A DNA stretch of 7,590 bases from Endomicrobiia bacterium (GTDB taxonomy: Bacteria; Elusimicrobiota; Endomicrobiia; Endomicrobiales; Endomicrobiaceae), in the NCBI GenBank assembly GCA_025998475.1, contig BNVZ01000055.1, positions 1 through 7,590 on the forward strand, read 5' to 3'. Of the stretch, positions 1 through 6,810 are shown one piece after another; the stretch's first letter is position 1, and each line of letters begins with the position of its first letter. The notes below the pieces were generated by a model. It did no database searches, was not told the origin of the DNA, and saw only the letters and a program-made list of their open reading frames with translations. The position numbers and the translations under genes were made by a program.

Positions 1-663
1 GATAAAAAGAACGCTTTTCTTGTAAACAGAAGGACTGCTACTCCAGAGAAAATAAGAGAAATAAAAGAAGCACAAAGAGCAAAAGAAAGAGCAGAAACTG
101 AACAACAACAACAACAACTACAACAACAACTACTACTACTACTACAACAACAACTACTACCACTACTACAACAACAAGAACAAGACCTAGAACAACTACT
201 ACAACTACCATTAGGAGAACACGAAGAAGAACAACGACTACAACAACTACCACAACTGCTGCAACATCAACAACAACAACTACAACAACTACAGCTATCG
301 CCACAACTACAACAACTACAACAACAACTACTACAACTACAACAACAACAACCACAACAAGAACAAGAACTACAACAACTACTACAACAAATACTACAAC
401 TACTACAACAACAACTACAACAACAACAACCACAACAAGAACAAGAACAACTACAACAACTACAACAACTACTACAACAACTACCACAACAACTACTACA
501 ACAACTACAACAACTACTACAACAACTACAACAACAACTACCACAACTACTACAACAACAACTACCACAACTACTACAACAACTACTACAACAACAACTA
601 CAACAACTACTACAACAACTAAATGATGCACAACAACTACTACAAGAAGAACAACAAGAATAA
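1..663 (+). CDS. Glutamine/leucine-rich low-complexity protein, C-terminal part (5' end outside window)
   Basis: Plus frame 1 is open from the left edge to TAA at 661-663, giving 220 residues with no start in the window. The first 34 residues are ordinary charged sequence (EKIREIKEAQRAKERAE), suggesting a helical lead-in. Residues 35-207 are almost only Gln and Leu, with occasional Glu and Pro and a few Arg, His, Ser and Ile, in patterns such as LLQQ and LQQ. The tail NDAQQLLQEEQQE is acidic. This frame is preferred because it alone joins normal coding sequence on both sides of the repeat. Substitutions inside the tract are conservative for this frame (CAA to GAA, CTA to CCA). The opposite strand reads as a long poly-valine frame, which is a mirror of the triplets. 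The repeat pattern could form an amphipathic or coiled-coil-like helix (inference). The function is unknown. The TAA may be a premature stop, since the frame continues as VQEDPEATQKAQKDFQ. Confidence 0.68.
   Translation, partial: DKKNAFLVNRRTATPEKIREIKEAQRAKERAETEQQQQQLQQQLLLLLQQQLLPLLQQQEQDLEQLLQLPLGEHEEEQRLQQLPQLLQHQQQQLQQLQLSPQLQQLQQQLLQLQQQQPQQEQELQQLLQQILQLLQQQLQQQQPQQEQEQLQQLQQLLQQLPQQLLQQLQQLLQQLQQQLPQLLQQQLPQLLQQLLQQQLQQLLQQLNDAQQLLQEEQQE
103..621 (+). repeat. CAA/CTA trinucleotide repeat tract
   Basis: About 173 consecutive triplets are nearly all CAA or CTA, so the plus strand is almost free of G through this stretch. A higher-order structure is visible. A 33-nt block at 337-369 recurs exactly at 415-447, encoding LQQQQPQQEQE both times, and the region from about 450 to 621 is dominated by a 12-nt CTA-CTA-CAA-CAA unit. 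This is the pattern expected from replication slippage plus local duplication. Changes by whole triplets keep the host frame open, so the tract could vary in length without breaking the protein. It is not a CRISPR array, because it has no spacers and no fixed repeat length. Confidence 0.92.
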
Positions 664-746
664 GTACAAGAAGACCCTGAAGCAACACAAAAAGCACAGA
701 AAGACTTTCAAATAAATGCTAATTTTTCAGTAATTTCTTCTATTTT

Positions 747-1160
747 GGTACTCGCATCACCGATCTTCCTGACACCACCGAGATCTGCCGCGACGCCGTT
801 TGTCTCCGTGCCGTCATCGCCAAAGCTATTAAACATGCCTACGCTGTTGTCAACGGCCACATTTCGCTGACAAGAAAACCCTCAATACTGCCAAAGACTT
901 TACCGCCGACGCCTCCCCAGCTGCCTGCCGTCCGCATTAGGCATGAGCGGATACGCTTTTGGCACACCGCCGACCGCTCAGGCACGCCGACGCTGCAATC
1001 TTAAATCACCGCCTTTGCAGAATACGTCGTCGCCAAAGCTGTTGGTGAGACTGCCGTCCCATTGTCCAACCTAGCACATGCTCTGTCTACACCCGCGCTG
1101 TCGCCGCTCTTCTTACCCACTCTAATGCCACTGATTGTACCACTACTTTTGCTATCCTGC
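747..1160 (+). pseudogene. GC-rich decayed gene remnant, family not recognised
   Basis: Composition changes sharply here: lines counted at 781-840 and 901-960 are about 55% and 63% G+C, against an AT-rich background. Many codons end in C (GCC, GAC, ACC, GTC), as in a GC-rich coding sequence. Protein-like segments are spread over all three plus frames. Frame 3 gives ITDLPDTTEICRDAVCLRAV and then AKAIKHAYAVVNGHIS to about 866. Frame 2 gives ADKKTLNTAKDFTADASPAA at about 866-925. Frame 1 gives ALGMSGYAFG near 934-963. Frame 3 returns with ITAFAEYVVAKAVGETAVPL at 1005-1064. Stops fall at 868 (frame 1), 938 (frame 2) and 1002 (frame 3). The likely history is one gene broken by several small indels and acquired from a GC-rich source. 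The 83-residue TTG-started frame at 1062-1313 is the tail of this remnant and not a gene. The parent family was not identified. Confidence 0.5.
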
Positions 1161-1632
1161 TTATTTGTCTTATTCCACCATTTATATATAAAAATACTGC
1201 AAAATCTTTCTTGCTTAAACTACGCACCCCATTTGGCTAAATGTCTTTTCCACGTTCGTTACACTTATATCTCTTTTTGCCTCCAAACGTCTCTCTCTTT
1301 ACATATTTTTTAGACATCTCTACCATAGTGTACCCCATTTTTCTTTTTAGGGTATTTATCCAAAATCAGAACAATGCCCACCAATAAGCCCCAAGGGGGC
1401 AATCTATGTGTGTTAGGTGTGGTGTTTTAAGAAAGGCGAATCTTCGATTTTAATGATATGATCAAGCAATTTTATATTCACATACTTTGCTGGGTTACTT
1501 TGTCATTTCATTCCTCGCAAGGCACGCAGAAAGATAATAATTCGTATTACCAAGGCAGTATTCTTCTCCACCACGACTGACTCTTTGCTTCTAAAACTTT
1601 TAATTTAGCATCTCTTTTAATTTTAGCAAATC
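1161..1632. other. Intergenic stretch without a convincing gene
   Basis: No reading frame here has both a good ribosome-binding site and protein-like composition. The sequence returns from GC-rich to AT-rich. Visible structures are a short inverted repeat GCCCC-AAG-GGGGC at 1388-1400, with no adjacent T-run and so not a convincing terminator, and the imperfect direct repeat listed separately at 1598-1628. A 40-codon frame at 1458-1580 on the plus strand has a hydrophobic start but no Shine-Dalgarno and was not called. The stretch may contain further decayed sequence. No terminator for the minus-strand operon ending at 1633 could be recognised. Confidence 0.5.
1598..1628. repeat. Imperfect tandem direct repeat just downstream of the operon's last gene
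   Basis: TTTTAATTTAGCA at 1598-1610 is repeated as TTTTAATTTTAGCA at 1615-1628, one extra T in the second copy, 17 bp apart. It begins 5 bp beyond the stop codon of the minus-strand gene at 1633. It does not fold into a terminator hairpin. In AT-rich DNA this may be chance or an old small duplication. Confidence 0.45.
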
Positions 1633-2445
1633 CTACTTAGCCGGCGCGTAATGAAGATGTATTTCAAAATCGTCATTTTTATAAGATATTTTTTTTACTG
1701 TTGCAGGAATAGGAACCATATTGCCATTTTCCATCCCGCCGATTAAATGTACAAGATAGTGCGCTATGTCTCTTTCGTCAATTATCGTGGATAACACTGT
1801 GTCGCCTTCAGCGATTTTTTTGGCTGATTTACCGTTTTCGTCTTCAAGCAATTTAACGTCAAGTCTCACAAATCCTAAGTCATAACCTTCAAAAACAAAT
1901 GAATTTTGTTTTGGATTGTAATTAGGAAGTTTTTTAAACTGCGTCAAGTTTAATTCTTCATTTACAATTTCAACATTAACGTTGGCAGGGTAAAAGAAAT
2001 TTTTAATTATTGTTGAAATTTCATCAGACGAGACGACAGCAATTTTTTTAATTGCCTGCTGGGCGTGTAGTTTTAAATCTCCTTCTATTTTTTGCGTATA
2101 TTGTTCCATTGCTCCCACATCTAAACGTGCAGAAAAAATTGCTTTTACAAATGAAAACCAATCCATATTCGCAGATATTTCATAAATTGCTGGATTATGC
2201 GAAAACACCATGCTGAAACGCAAAATTTCGTAGGTTCTCTTATTTACCGCTGTATTGATAAGACCATAAATATTTTCTTTTTGGAATATAAGTTTTATTT
2301 TAAATACCATAACAAATTCTAAAAGATCTATTATGGTTATAGCTTTTTTAAAATTATCACCTGAAAGATAGAGCGCAAGTTCTGCTTCAGTCTGTTCGCA
2401 TCCCGTCTCTTCCATCAAAAACTGAATCTGCTCTTTTTCTTTCAT
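1633..2445 (-). CDS. Hypothetical protein with N-terminal UBA-like domain
   Basis: A 270-residue protein of unknown function. Residues about 5-40 match the UBA/NAC-type three-helix pattern: hydrophobic positions, the LMEETGC turn, the alanine-rich second helix and the SGDNFKKAI step typical of these small folds. In bacteria this fold is best known at the N-terminus of elongation factor Ts, where it binds another protein, so a protein-binding role is a reasonable inference. The rest (about 45-270) is soluble, mixed alpha/beta in character, with no transmembrane segment, signal peptide or catalytic motif I recognise; residues 211-253 (from IAEGDTVLS to ATVKKI) look the most structured. The ATG at 2445 has AAGGA 7 nt upstream (2453-2457). 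The gene lies 79 bp after xerC on the same strand and is probably the last of the dprA-topA-xerC transcript. A separate promoter in the AT-rich gap cannot be excluded. Confidence 0.85.
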   Translation of the reverse strand: MKEKEQIQFLMEETGCEQTEAELALYLSGDNFKKAITIIDLLEFVMVFKIKLIFQKENIYGLINTAVNKRTYEILRFSMVFSHNPAIYEISANMDWFSFVKAIFSARLDVGAMEQYTQKIEGDLKLHAQQAIKKIAVVSSDEISTIIKNFFYPANVNVEIVNEELNLTQFKKLPNYNPKQNSFVFEGYDLGFVRLDVKLLEDENGKSAKKIAEGDTVLSTIIDERDIAHYLVHLIGGMENGNMVPIPATVKKISYKNDDFEIHLHYAPAK

Positions 2446-2452
2446 AATTATA

Positions 2453-2457
2453 TCCTT
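2453..2457 (-). promoter_or_regulatory. Ribosome-binding site of the UBA-like gene
   Basis: AAGGA on the minus strand, 7 nt before the ATG at 2443-2445. It supports this start and shows the gene is translated independently of xerC. Confidence 0.7.
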
Positions 2458-2524
2458 AAAATTATTTTAAAATTTTACAATAACAATCCATTTTAAATAA
2501 TTTATAAACTTTTGAGAAAAGTGT

Positions 2525-3475
2525 TTATCTTCTTGGGTGGGCTTTTTCATAAGCCTTTTTGAGACTTTCTATCGTAACATGTGTATAAATCTGTGTTGTA
2601 GAAAGATTCTTATGACCAAGCATTTCCTGAACACTTCTTAAATCGCATCCTCTGTCAAGCATATGAGTTGCGAATGTATGTCTTAAAGTATGAGGACTCA
2701 CTTTTTTTGTAAGTCCTGCTTTTACAAACCATCTGTGTAAAATTCTTCTTGCGGTTCTTTGATCCAGTCTTTTTATATGATCGCTTAAAAATATCGGAGA
2801 TTTTATATCGTAAGGAAGTCCCATAGAGTGACGTTCATTTATATAATCTCTTATAACGCTCAAGGCTTTATTGCCTACAGGCACAATCCTTTCTTTTCTG
2901 CCTTTACCTATCACTGTAACGGTGTTTAATATAAAATCTATGTCCTTTAAATTCAAACTCATTAACTCCTCAATTCTCAAACCGCATGAATAGAGAAGTT
3001 CAATCATAGCTCTGTCTCTAAGTTTAATGTCAACAAGATTAAAGAGCGCCTGCGTTTCATTTTCAGTCAGAAATGACGGAACTTTTTTATCTTTTTTAGG
3101 GCCTGACATATTTTCCAATGGATTTATTTTAACAAGATTATTAATTATTAAAAATTTATAGAAAGTACGCAGAGACGAGAATTTTCGTGCAAGAGTTGCC
3201 TTGCTTAAAGTTTTCTTATTTAGTTCTTCAAGAAATTCCCTTATATCGTATTTGCCAGCTTCAAATGTATGTAATTGTTTTTTTTGTAAAAAGAATAAAA
3301 AATCACGCATATCTTTCGAATAAGCTCTTAAAGTATGCTGAGAGAAATTTCTTCCAGCTATAAGATATTTTTCAAAAGCGTCTATTTGTCTTCTGTTTTC
3401 TTCTTCGAAGATTTGGATGCTTTTGTCTCCGCAGTTTTTGGCGTTTCTTTTTTTGCTTTGGGTGTTTTGATCCAT
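2525..3475 (-). CDS. xerC: Tyrosine recombinase XerC/XerD family (chromosome dimer resolution)
   Basis: Site-specific tyrosine recombinase, 316 residues from the chosen start. An N-terminal SAM-like core-binding domain (DAFEKYLIAGRNFSQHTLRAY onward, about residues 32-115) precedes the catalytic domain. All catalytic residues are present: Arg167 in GLRIEEL, Lys191 in IGKGRKE, His262 and Arg265 in SPHTLRHTFATHML, His288 in LGHKNLSTTQ and nucleophile Tyr297 in IYTHV. The C-terminus KKAYEKAHPRR is typical of Xer proteins rather than phage integrases. Known role: resolving chromosome dimers at dif with FtsK. XerC and XerD cannot be separated safely from one sequence. An ATG 15 nt further upstream (3488-3490) lacks a Shine-Dalgarno, while the ATG at 3473-3475 has AGGA 7 nt before it, so the shorter start is chosen. 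No ATG, GTG or TTG occurs in frame between there and the conserved domain, so the overlap with topA is unavoidable. It leaves a roughly 30-residue extension ahead of the usual Xer start. Confidence 0.93.
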   Translation of the reverse strand: MDQNTQSKKRNAKNCGDKSIQIFEEENRRQIDAFEKYLIAGRNFSQHTLRAYSKDMRDFLFFLQKKQLHTFEAGKYDIREFLEELNKKTLSKATLARKFSSLRTFYKFLIINNLVKINPLENMSGPKKDKKVPSFLTENETQALFNLVDIKLRDRAMIELLYSCGLRIEELMSLNLKDIDFILNTVTVIGKGRKERIVPVGNKALSVIRDYINERHSMGLPYDIKSPIFLSDHIKRLDQRTARRILHRWFVKAGLTKKVSPHTLRHTFATHMLDRGCDLRSVQEMLGHKNLSTTQIYTHVTIESLKKAYEKAHPRR

Positions 3476-5619
3476 TGTAAATTCCTGCATTTAGGAAATG
3501 CTGAGCATGTAAGAAATGGCCCTCTTTTTCCTATTCTTTTAAGCATTTCAGAACCGCATTTTTCACATTTTATATCAGTATGTTCAGGCTCGAGTTTGAT
3601 AACTTTATTGCCGTCTTTATCAATATTATATACTGTTTTGCATTCCGGATAATTTTTACATGAGAGGTATTGTTTGCCCCTAAATCCTGTTTTTTTAATT
3701 AGTGGACTTTGGCATTTGTCGCATTTCATATCTGTTTCCTGTTGATCTGCTACAACTTTTCCATCTTTGCCCAACGGCATCGTTGTTTTGCATTCGGGGT
3801 ATCCAGAGCAGCCCAAGAACTGCCCTCTTCTGGAATCTCTTATCAACATATGTTTACCACAATTGGGGCATATCTCAGAAGTTTCCTGCGCATGGATTTT
3901 TTGTCTTTGAAGATTTTTTTCCGCTTCTTTCAAATCTTTTTCAAATGGTTCATAAAAATCTTTTAAAACATTTTGCCATACGACTTTATCTTCTGCAATT
4001 TTGTCAAGTTTTTCTTCAATACCTGCGGTAAATTCAACATTGATTATATTGCTGAAATGATTTTTTAAAACATCGTTTACAACAATGCCGAGATTTGTAG
4101 GAACAAATTTTTTACCATCAAGACGCACATATAACCTATCAAGAATAGTCCTAATTGTAGGAGCATAAGTTGATGGTCTTCCTATTGCGTGTTCTTCAAG
4201 CGCTTTAATTAAACTTGCTTCATTATAACGTGGAGGCGGTTCTGTAAAATGCTGCTGTGGTATTATATGCAAGAGATTTAAGTTTTCAGTTTTGCTTAAT
4301 TGTGGAAGTTTTATTTCTTTTTCATCATCATCCATATCTATACTGTAAACTTTTAAAAAACCGCCAAAAAGTAAAGTACTTCCTGAAGCTTTAAATAGGT
4401 AATTTTTTGCCGATATTTCAATTATTGTTGTGTTATAAATCGCATCTGCCATTTGGCTTGCCAAAAATCTTTTCCATATTAAATCGTAAAGCCTAAAATC
4501 GTCAGTCGATAGGTACTGCTTTATTTGCGACGGTATTCTGTTTGGTGAAGTAGGCCTTATTGCTTCATGCGCCTCTTGCGCTCCTTTAGTTTTTGTCTTA
4601 TAAATTCTTGGAGATTTTGGAAGGAATTTATCTCCGTATGATGATTCAATAAATTTTAATGTTTCATTTTGAGCGCTTTTTGCAATATTTAGAGAGTCGG
4701 TTCTCATATAAGTTATAAGACCAATTCCGGCGCTTTTTTCGATGTTTATACCCTCATAAAGTCTTTGTGCTATAGACATTGTCTTTGAAGCTGAAAATCC
4801 AAGTCTTCTTGAAGCATCTTGTTGCATTGTAGAAGTAGTATAAGGTGCATATGGAGAACGTTTGCGTTGTTTTGTATCAACCGATTGCACAATGTATGTT
4901 GTATTTTCAAGGTCTTTTAATATTGCGGCAGACTGTTTTTCGTTTTGAATTGAAAGTTTATCGAACTTAACGTTATTTTTTGAAAAAAGCTGTGCCTTAA
5001 AGGACATTGCATCTTTTTCAAGTTTTGAAAGTTCCGCTTCAATGCTCCAGTATTCCGTCGGGATAAAATTCTTTATTTCCTCTTCTCTGTTACATATAAT
5101 CAATACGGCTACAGATTGCACTCTTCCTGCCGATAGTCCTATTTTTACTTTTTTCCATAAAAGGGGAGAGAGTTTATAACCTACAAGTCTGTCTAAAAGC
5201 CTTCGTGTCTGCTGGCTGTTAACAAGACCCATATCAAGATCTCTTGGATGTTTTACAGAGTCAAGAATTGCATCAGGAGTAATTTCGTGAAATGTTATTC
5301 TTGAAATTTCCGAATCGGAAAGTTTCAAAGCTTCTTTTAAATGCCATGCAATTGCTTCTCCTTCTCGGTCGAAATCGGTTGCGAGATAGACTCTATCGGT
5401 ATTTTTGGCAGTTTTTTTTAAATCCGATATAAGTTTTTTTGCTTTGGGTACATTCGTATATGTAGGTTCAAAATTATCTTCAATGTCAATACCAAGCTTG
5501 CTTTTAGGCAGATCTCTTATATGTCCGTAAGAACTTTTTACTGTGAAATCTCTACCTAAAATTTTTGATATTGTCCTTTCTTTTGCCGGAGACTCCACTA
5601 TAACTAAATATTTTGACAT
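3382..5619 (-). CDS. topA: DNA topoisomerase I (type IA)
   Basis: Relaxes negative supercoils by passing one strand through a transient break held on a tyrosine. The protein has 745 residues, close to other bacterial TopA with zinc ribbons. The TOPRIM domain starts at once with VIVESPAKERTI (Glu9) and has the metal-binding TDFDREGEA motif (Asp82, Asp84, Glu86). The active-site region GLITYMRTDS carries Tyr304 and Arg306. The clamp domains follow, with HEAIRPTS at about 351-358 and EEHAIGRPSTYAPTI at about 475-489. Three C-terminal four-cysteine zinc ribbons lie at 584-610, 633-660 and 685-711, each with CxxC and Cx5C pairs. A lysine-rich tail (about 715-745) ends the protein and is exactly the part overlapped by xerC. 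AAGGAG (5627-5632) sits 7 nt before the ATG. The gene is 36 bp downstream of dprA. No key residue is missing, so it should be functional. Confidence 0.98.
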   Translation of the reverse strand: MSKYLVIVESPAKERTISKILGRDFTVKSSYGHIRDLPKSKLGIDIEDNFEPTYTNVPKAKKLISDLKKTAKNTDRVYLATDFDREGEAIAWHLKEALKLSDSEISRITFHEITPDAILDSVKHPRDLDMGLVNSQQTRRLLDRLVGYKLSPLLWKKVKIGLSAGRVQSVAVLIICNREEEIKNFIPTEYWSIEAELSKLEKDAMSFKAQLFSKNNVKFDKLSIQNEKQSAAILKDLENTTYIVQSVDTKQRKRSPYAPYTTSTMQQDASRRLGFSASKTMSIAQRLYEGINIEKSAGIGLITYMRTDSLNIAKSAQNETLKFIESSYGDKFLPKSPRIYKTKTKGAQEAHEAIRPTSPNRIPSQIKQYLSTDDFRLYDLIWKRFLASQMADAIYNTTIIEISAKNYLFKASGSTLLFGGFLKVYSIDMDDDEKEIKLPQLSKTENLNLLHIIPQQHFTEPPPRYNEASLIKALEEHAIGRPSTYAPTIRTILDRLYVRLDGKKFVPTNLGIVVNDVLKNHFSNIINVEFTAGIEEKLDKIAEDKVVWQNVLKDFYEPFEKDLKEAEKNLQRQKIHAQETSEICPNCGKHMLIRDSRRGQFLGCSGYPECKTTMPLGKDGKVVADQQETDMKCDKCQSPLIKKTGFRGKQYLSCKNYPECKTVYNIDKDGNKVIKLEPEHTDIKCEKCGSEMLKRIGKRGPFLTCSAFPKCRNLQWIKTPKAKKETPKTAETKASKSSKKKTEDK
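3483..3486 (-). promoter_or_regulatory. Ribosome-binding site deciding the xerC start
   Basis: AGGA on the minus strand, 7 nt before the ATG at 3473-3475. It lies inside the end of topA. The competing in-frame ATG at 3488-3490 is preceded by CATTTCCTAA, with no Shine-Dalgarno, so this site favours the downstream start. Confidence 0.6.
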
Positions 5620-5626
5620 TGCGTCA

Positions 5627-5632
5627 CTCCTT
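5627..5632 (-). promoter_or_regulatory. Ribosome-binding site of topA
   Basis: AAGGAG on the minus strand with 7-nt spacing to the ATG at 5617-5619. It lies in the 36-bp dprA-topA gap, in contrast to dprA itself, which has no such site. Confidence 0.8.
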
Positions 5633-5655
5633 AAATAATCGTTTTCATGTTTGGT

Positions 5656-6750
5656 TTAATACACTCTTATGTATATTTGTCCTGGAGTTGCCTTTATAAG
5701 CCCATTTATCTCAAGATTTAAAAGCGTTGTCGCCATATCGGAAACATTGATGTTTAATTTATGTGCAATTAAATCTGGAGGCAGTCCAGCGCTATCGCTC
5801 TCTATCAATTTAAGAACTGAAAGTTCAAGCTTATTAAGATTTAGACTATTGTTGATTACTTCAAATTTGTCCTTAGGAAACCAGCTAAGACTTTCTGCCA
5901 TATCCTGCGGGCTTAAAGCAACAAAAGCTCCACTTTGTATAAGTTTGTTTGTCCCTTTTGATACATTTGAATAAATGTTTCCTGGAACCGAAAAAACATC
6001 TTTGCCATAATCTGCGCAAATTCTTGCTGTTATGCAAGCACCGCTTCCAAGCGCTGCTTCTGTAAGTAGTGTGGCTTTGGAAAAACCTGCAATTATCCTG
6101 TTTCTTCTTGGAAAAGTTCCTTTGTCTGGTTGACAATTAAGAGGAAACTCGCTTATAACTGCACCATTTTGTGAAATTGTCTCCTGCAGTTTTGCGTTTT
6201 CAGATGGATAATTCACAAGAAGTCCGTTGCCTAAAACAACTATGGTCCTTGATTTATTTTCTAGAGCTGTGACATGTGAAATTGTGTCAACGCCTCTGGC
6301 AAGCCCTGAAATTATGGTTATTCCTTTTTTTGCAAAATACGCTGCAAATTCCGATGTAACAGTTTTGCCGTAATTGCTTACTTTTCTTGATCCTACTATC
6401 GATATTGAATCGAAATCTTTTTCTAATATATTACCTTTTACATACAGAACAAGAGGCTTATCGGTAAAATCAATCAGCGATTTTGGATAAACACTGCTGT
6501 TGTAAAGAATAATTTCTATATTGTTTTTTTCCGCAATCTCAAGTTCTCTATCGGCTTTTCCTGAATTTGAAGAATTTAAAATTCCTTCTGCAACAGCATA
6601 ACCTATACCTTCAACAGACATAAGATCTCTTCTACCAGCTTTAAGAATAGATTCCACATCGCCAAATTTTTTAAGCAGCATAAAAAACCTTGATGCTCCT
6701 ATGTCTGCAACTGAAATAAGCCTGAATAAACACAAATCTCTCTCATTCAT
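5656..6750 (-). CDS. dprA: DNA-processing protein DprA (Smf)
   Basis: Binds incoming single-stranded DNA in natural transformation and loads RecA onto it, in the cytoplasm. The protein has 364 residues, the usual length of three-domain DprA. Residues about 8-58 form a helix-hairpin-helix/SAM-like domain ending LMSVEGIGYAVAEGI. Residues about 80-290 form the Rossmann-like core, with family motifs SIVGSRKVSNYG (117-128), ISGLARGVDTISH (147-159), TFPRRNRIIAGFS (212-224), TEAALGSGACITAR (230-243) and FSVPGNI (253-259). Residues about 305-364 look like the C-terminal winged-helix domain. All motifs are intact with no frameshift. The frame is closed upstream by an in-frame TAA, so ATG 6748-6750 is the natural start. 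It has no Shine-Dalgarno, and a strong promoter ends 9 nt before it, which suggests leaderless translation. It is the first gene of the operon with topA and xerC. Confidence 0.97.
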   Translation of the reverse strand: MNERDLCLFRLISVADIGASRFFMLLKKFGDVESILKAGRRDLMSVEGIGYAVAEGILNSSNSGKADRELEIAEKNNIEIILYNSSVYPKSLIDFTDKPLVLYVKGNILEKDFDSISIVGSRKVSNYGKTVTSEFAAYFAKKGITIISGLARGVDTISHVTALENKSRTIVVLGNGLLVNYPSENAKLQETISQNGAVISEFPLNCQPDKGTFPRRNRIIAGFSKATLLTEAALGSGACITARICADYGKDVFSVPGNIYSNVSKGTNKLIQSGAFVALSPQDMAESLSWFPKDKFEVINNSLNLNKLELSVLKLIESDSAGLPPDLIAHKLNINVSDMATTLLNLEINGLIKATPGQIYIRVY

Positions 6751-6759
6751 TAGAAGGCT

Positions 6760-6789
6760 ATTGTAAGCAAATTATTAAAGAATTGTCAA
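6760..6789 (-). promoter_or_regulatory. sigma70-type promoter of dprA (probably leaderless mRNA)
   Basis: On the minus strand TTGACA (6784-6789) is a perfect -35 box. An 18-bp spacer follows, then TACAAT (6760-6765), 5 of 6 with the -10 consensus. Only 9 nt separate the -10 box from the dprA ATG, so initiation 7-10 nt downstream falls within 3 nt of the start codon or on its A. No Shine-Dalgarno is present, which agrees with this. Confidence 0.75.
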
Positions 6790-6794
6790 AACTT

Positions 6795-6810
6795 GCTAAA
6801 TTAATTTAGC
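6795..6810. promoter_or_regulatory. 16-bp perfect palindrome upstream of the dprA promoter
   Basis: GCTAAATTAATTTAGC is a perfect inverted repeat with no spacer, centred about 50 bp upstream of the expected dprA transcription start and 5 bp beyond its -35 box. Position and symmetry suit a dimeric regulator's operator. It lies between divergent units and could serve either. The AT-rich core raises the chance of coincidence. Confidence 0.45.

Noticed and set aside
103..621. CRISPR array
   Set aside because: The repeats are simple triplets with no unique spacers and no constant repeat length.
38..697. Minus-strand 219-residue poly-valine reading frame
   Set aside because: It is the antisense of CAA/CTA triplets, has no plausible protein composition, and is contradicted by a better-supported plus-strand frame.
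1062..1313. 83-residue plus-strand frame with TTG start
   Set aside because: No Shine-Dalgarno. It is the continuation of the decayed GC-rich frame and then runs into AT-rich, non-protein-like sequence.
1388..1400. GCCCC-AAG-GGGGC hairpin as a terminator
   Set aside because: No T-run follows on either strand, and it is more than 230 bp beyond the operon's last stop.
1458..1580. 40-codon plus-strand frame with a hydrophobic N-terminus
   Set aside because: No ribosome-binding site or recognisable family; short enough to be chance.
3335..3652. 105-residue plus-strand frame across the topA-xerC junction, with similar plus-strand frames at 3702-4031, 3709-3966 and 5669-5974
   Set aside because: They lie antisense to conserved topA, xerC and dprA coding sequence and look like composition shadows.
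5885..6136. 83-residue minus-strand frame inside dprA
   Set aside because: An alternative frame of the conserved DprA core, with no ribosome-binding site of its own evident.
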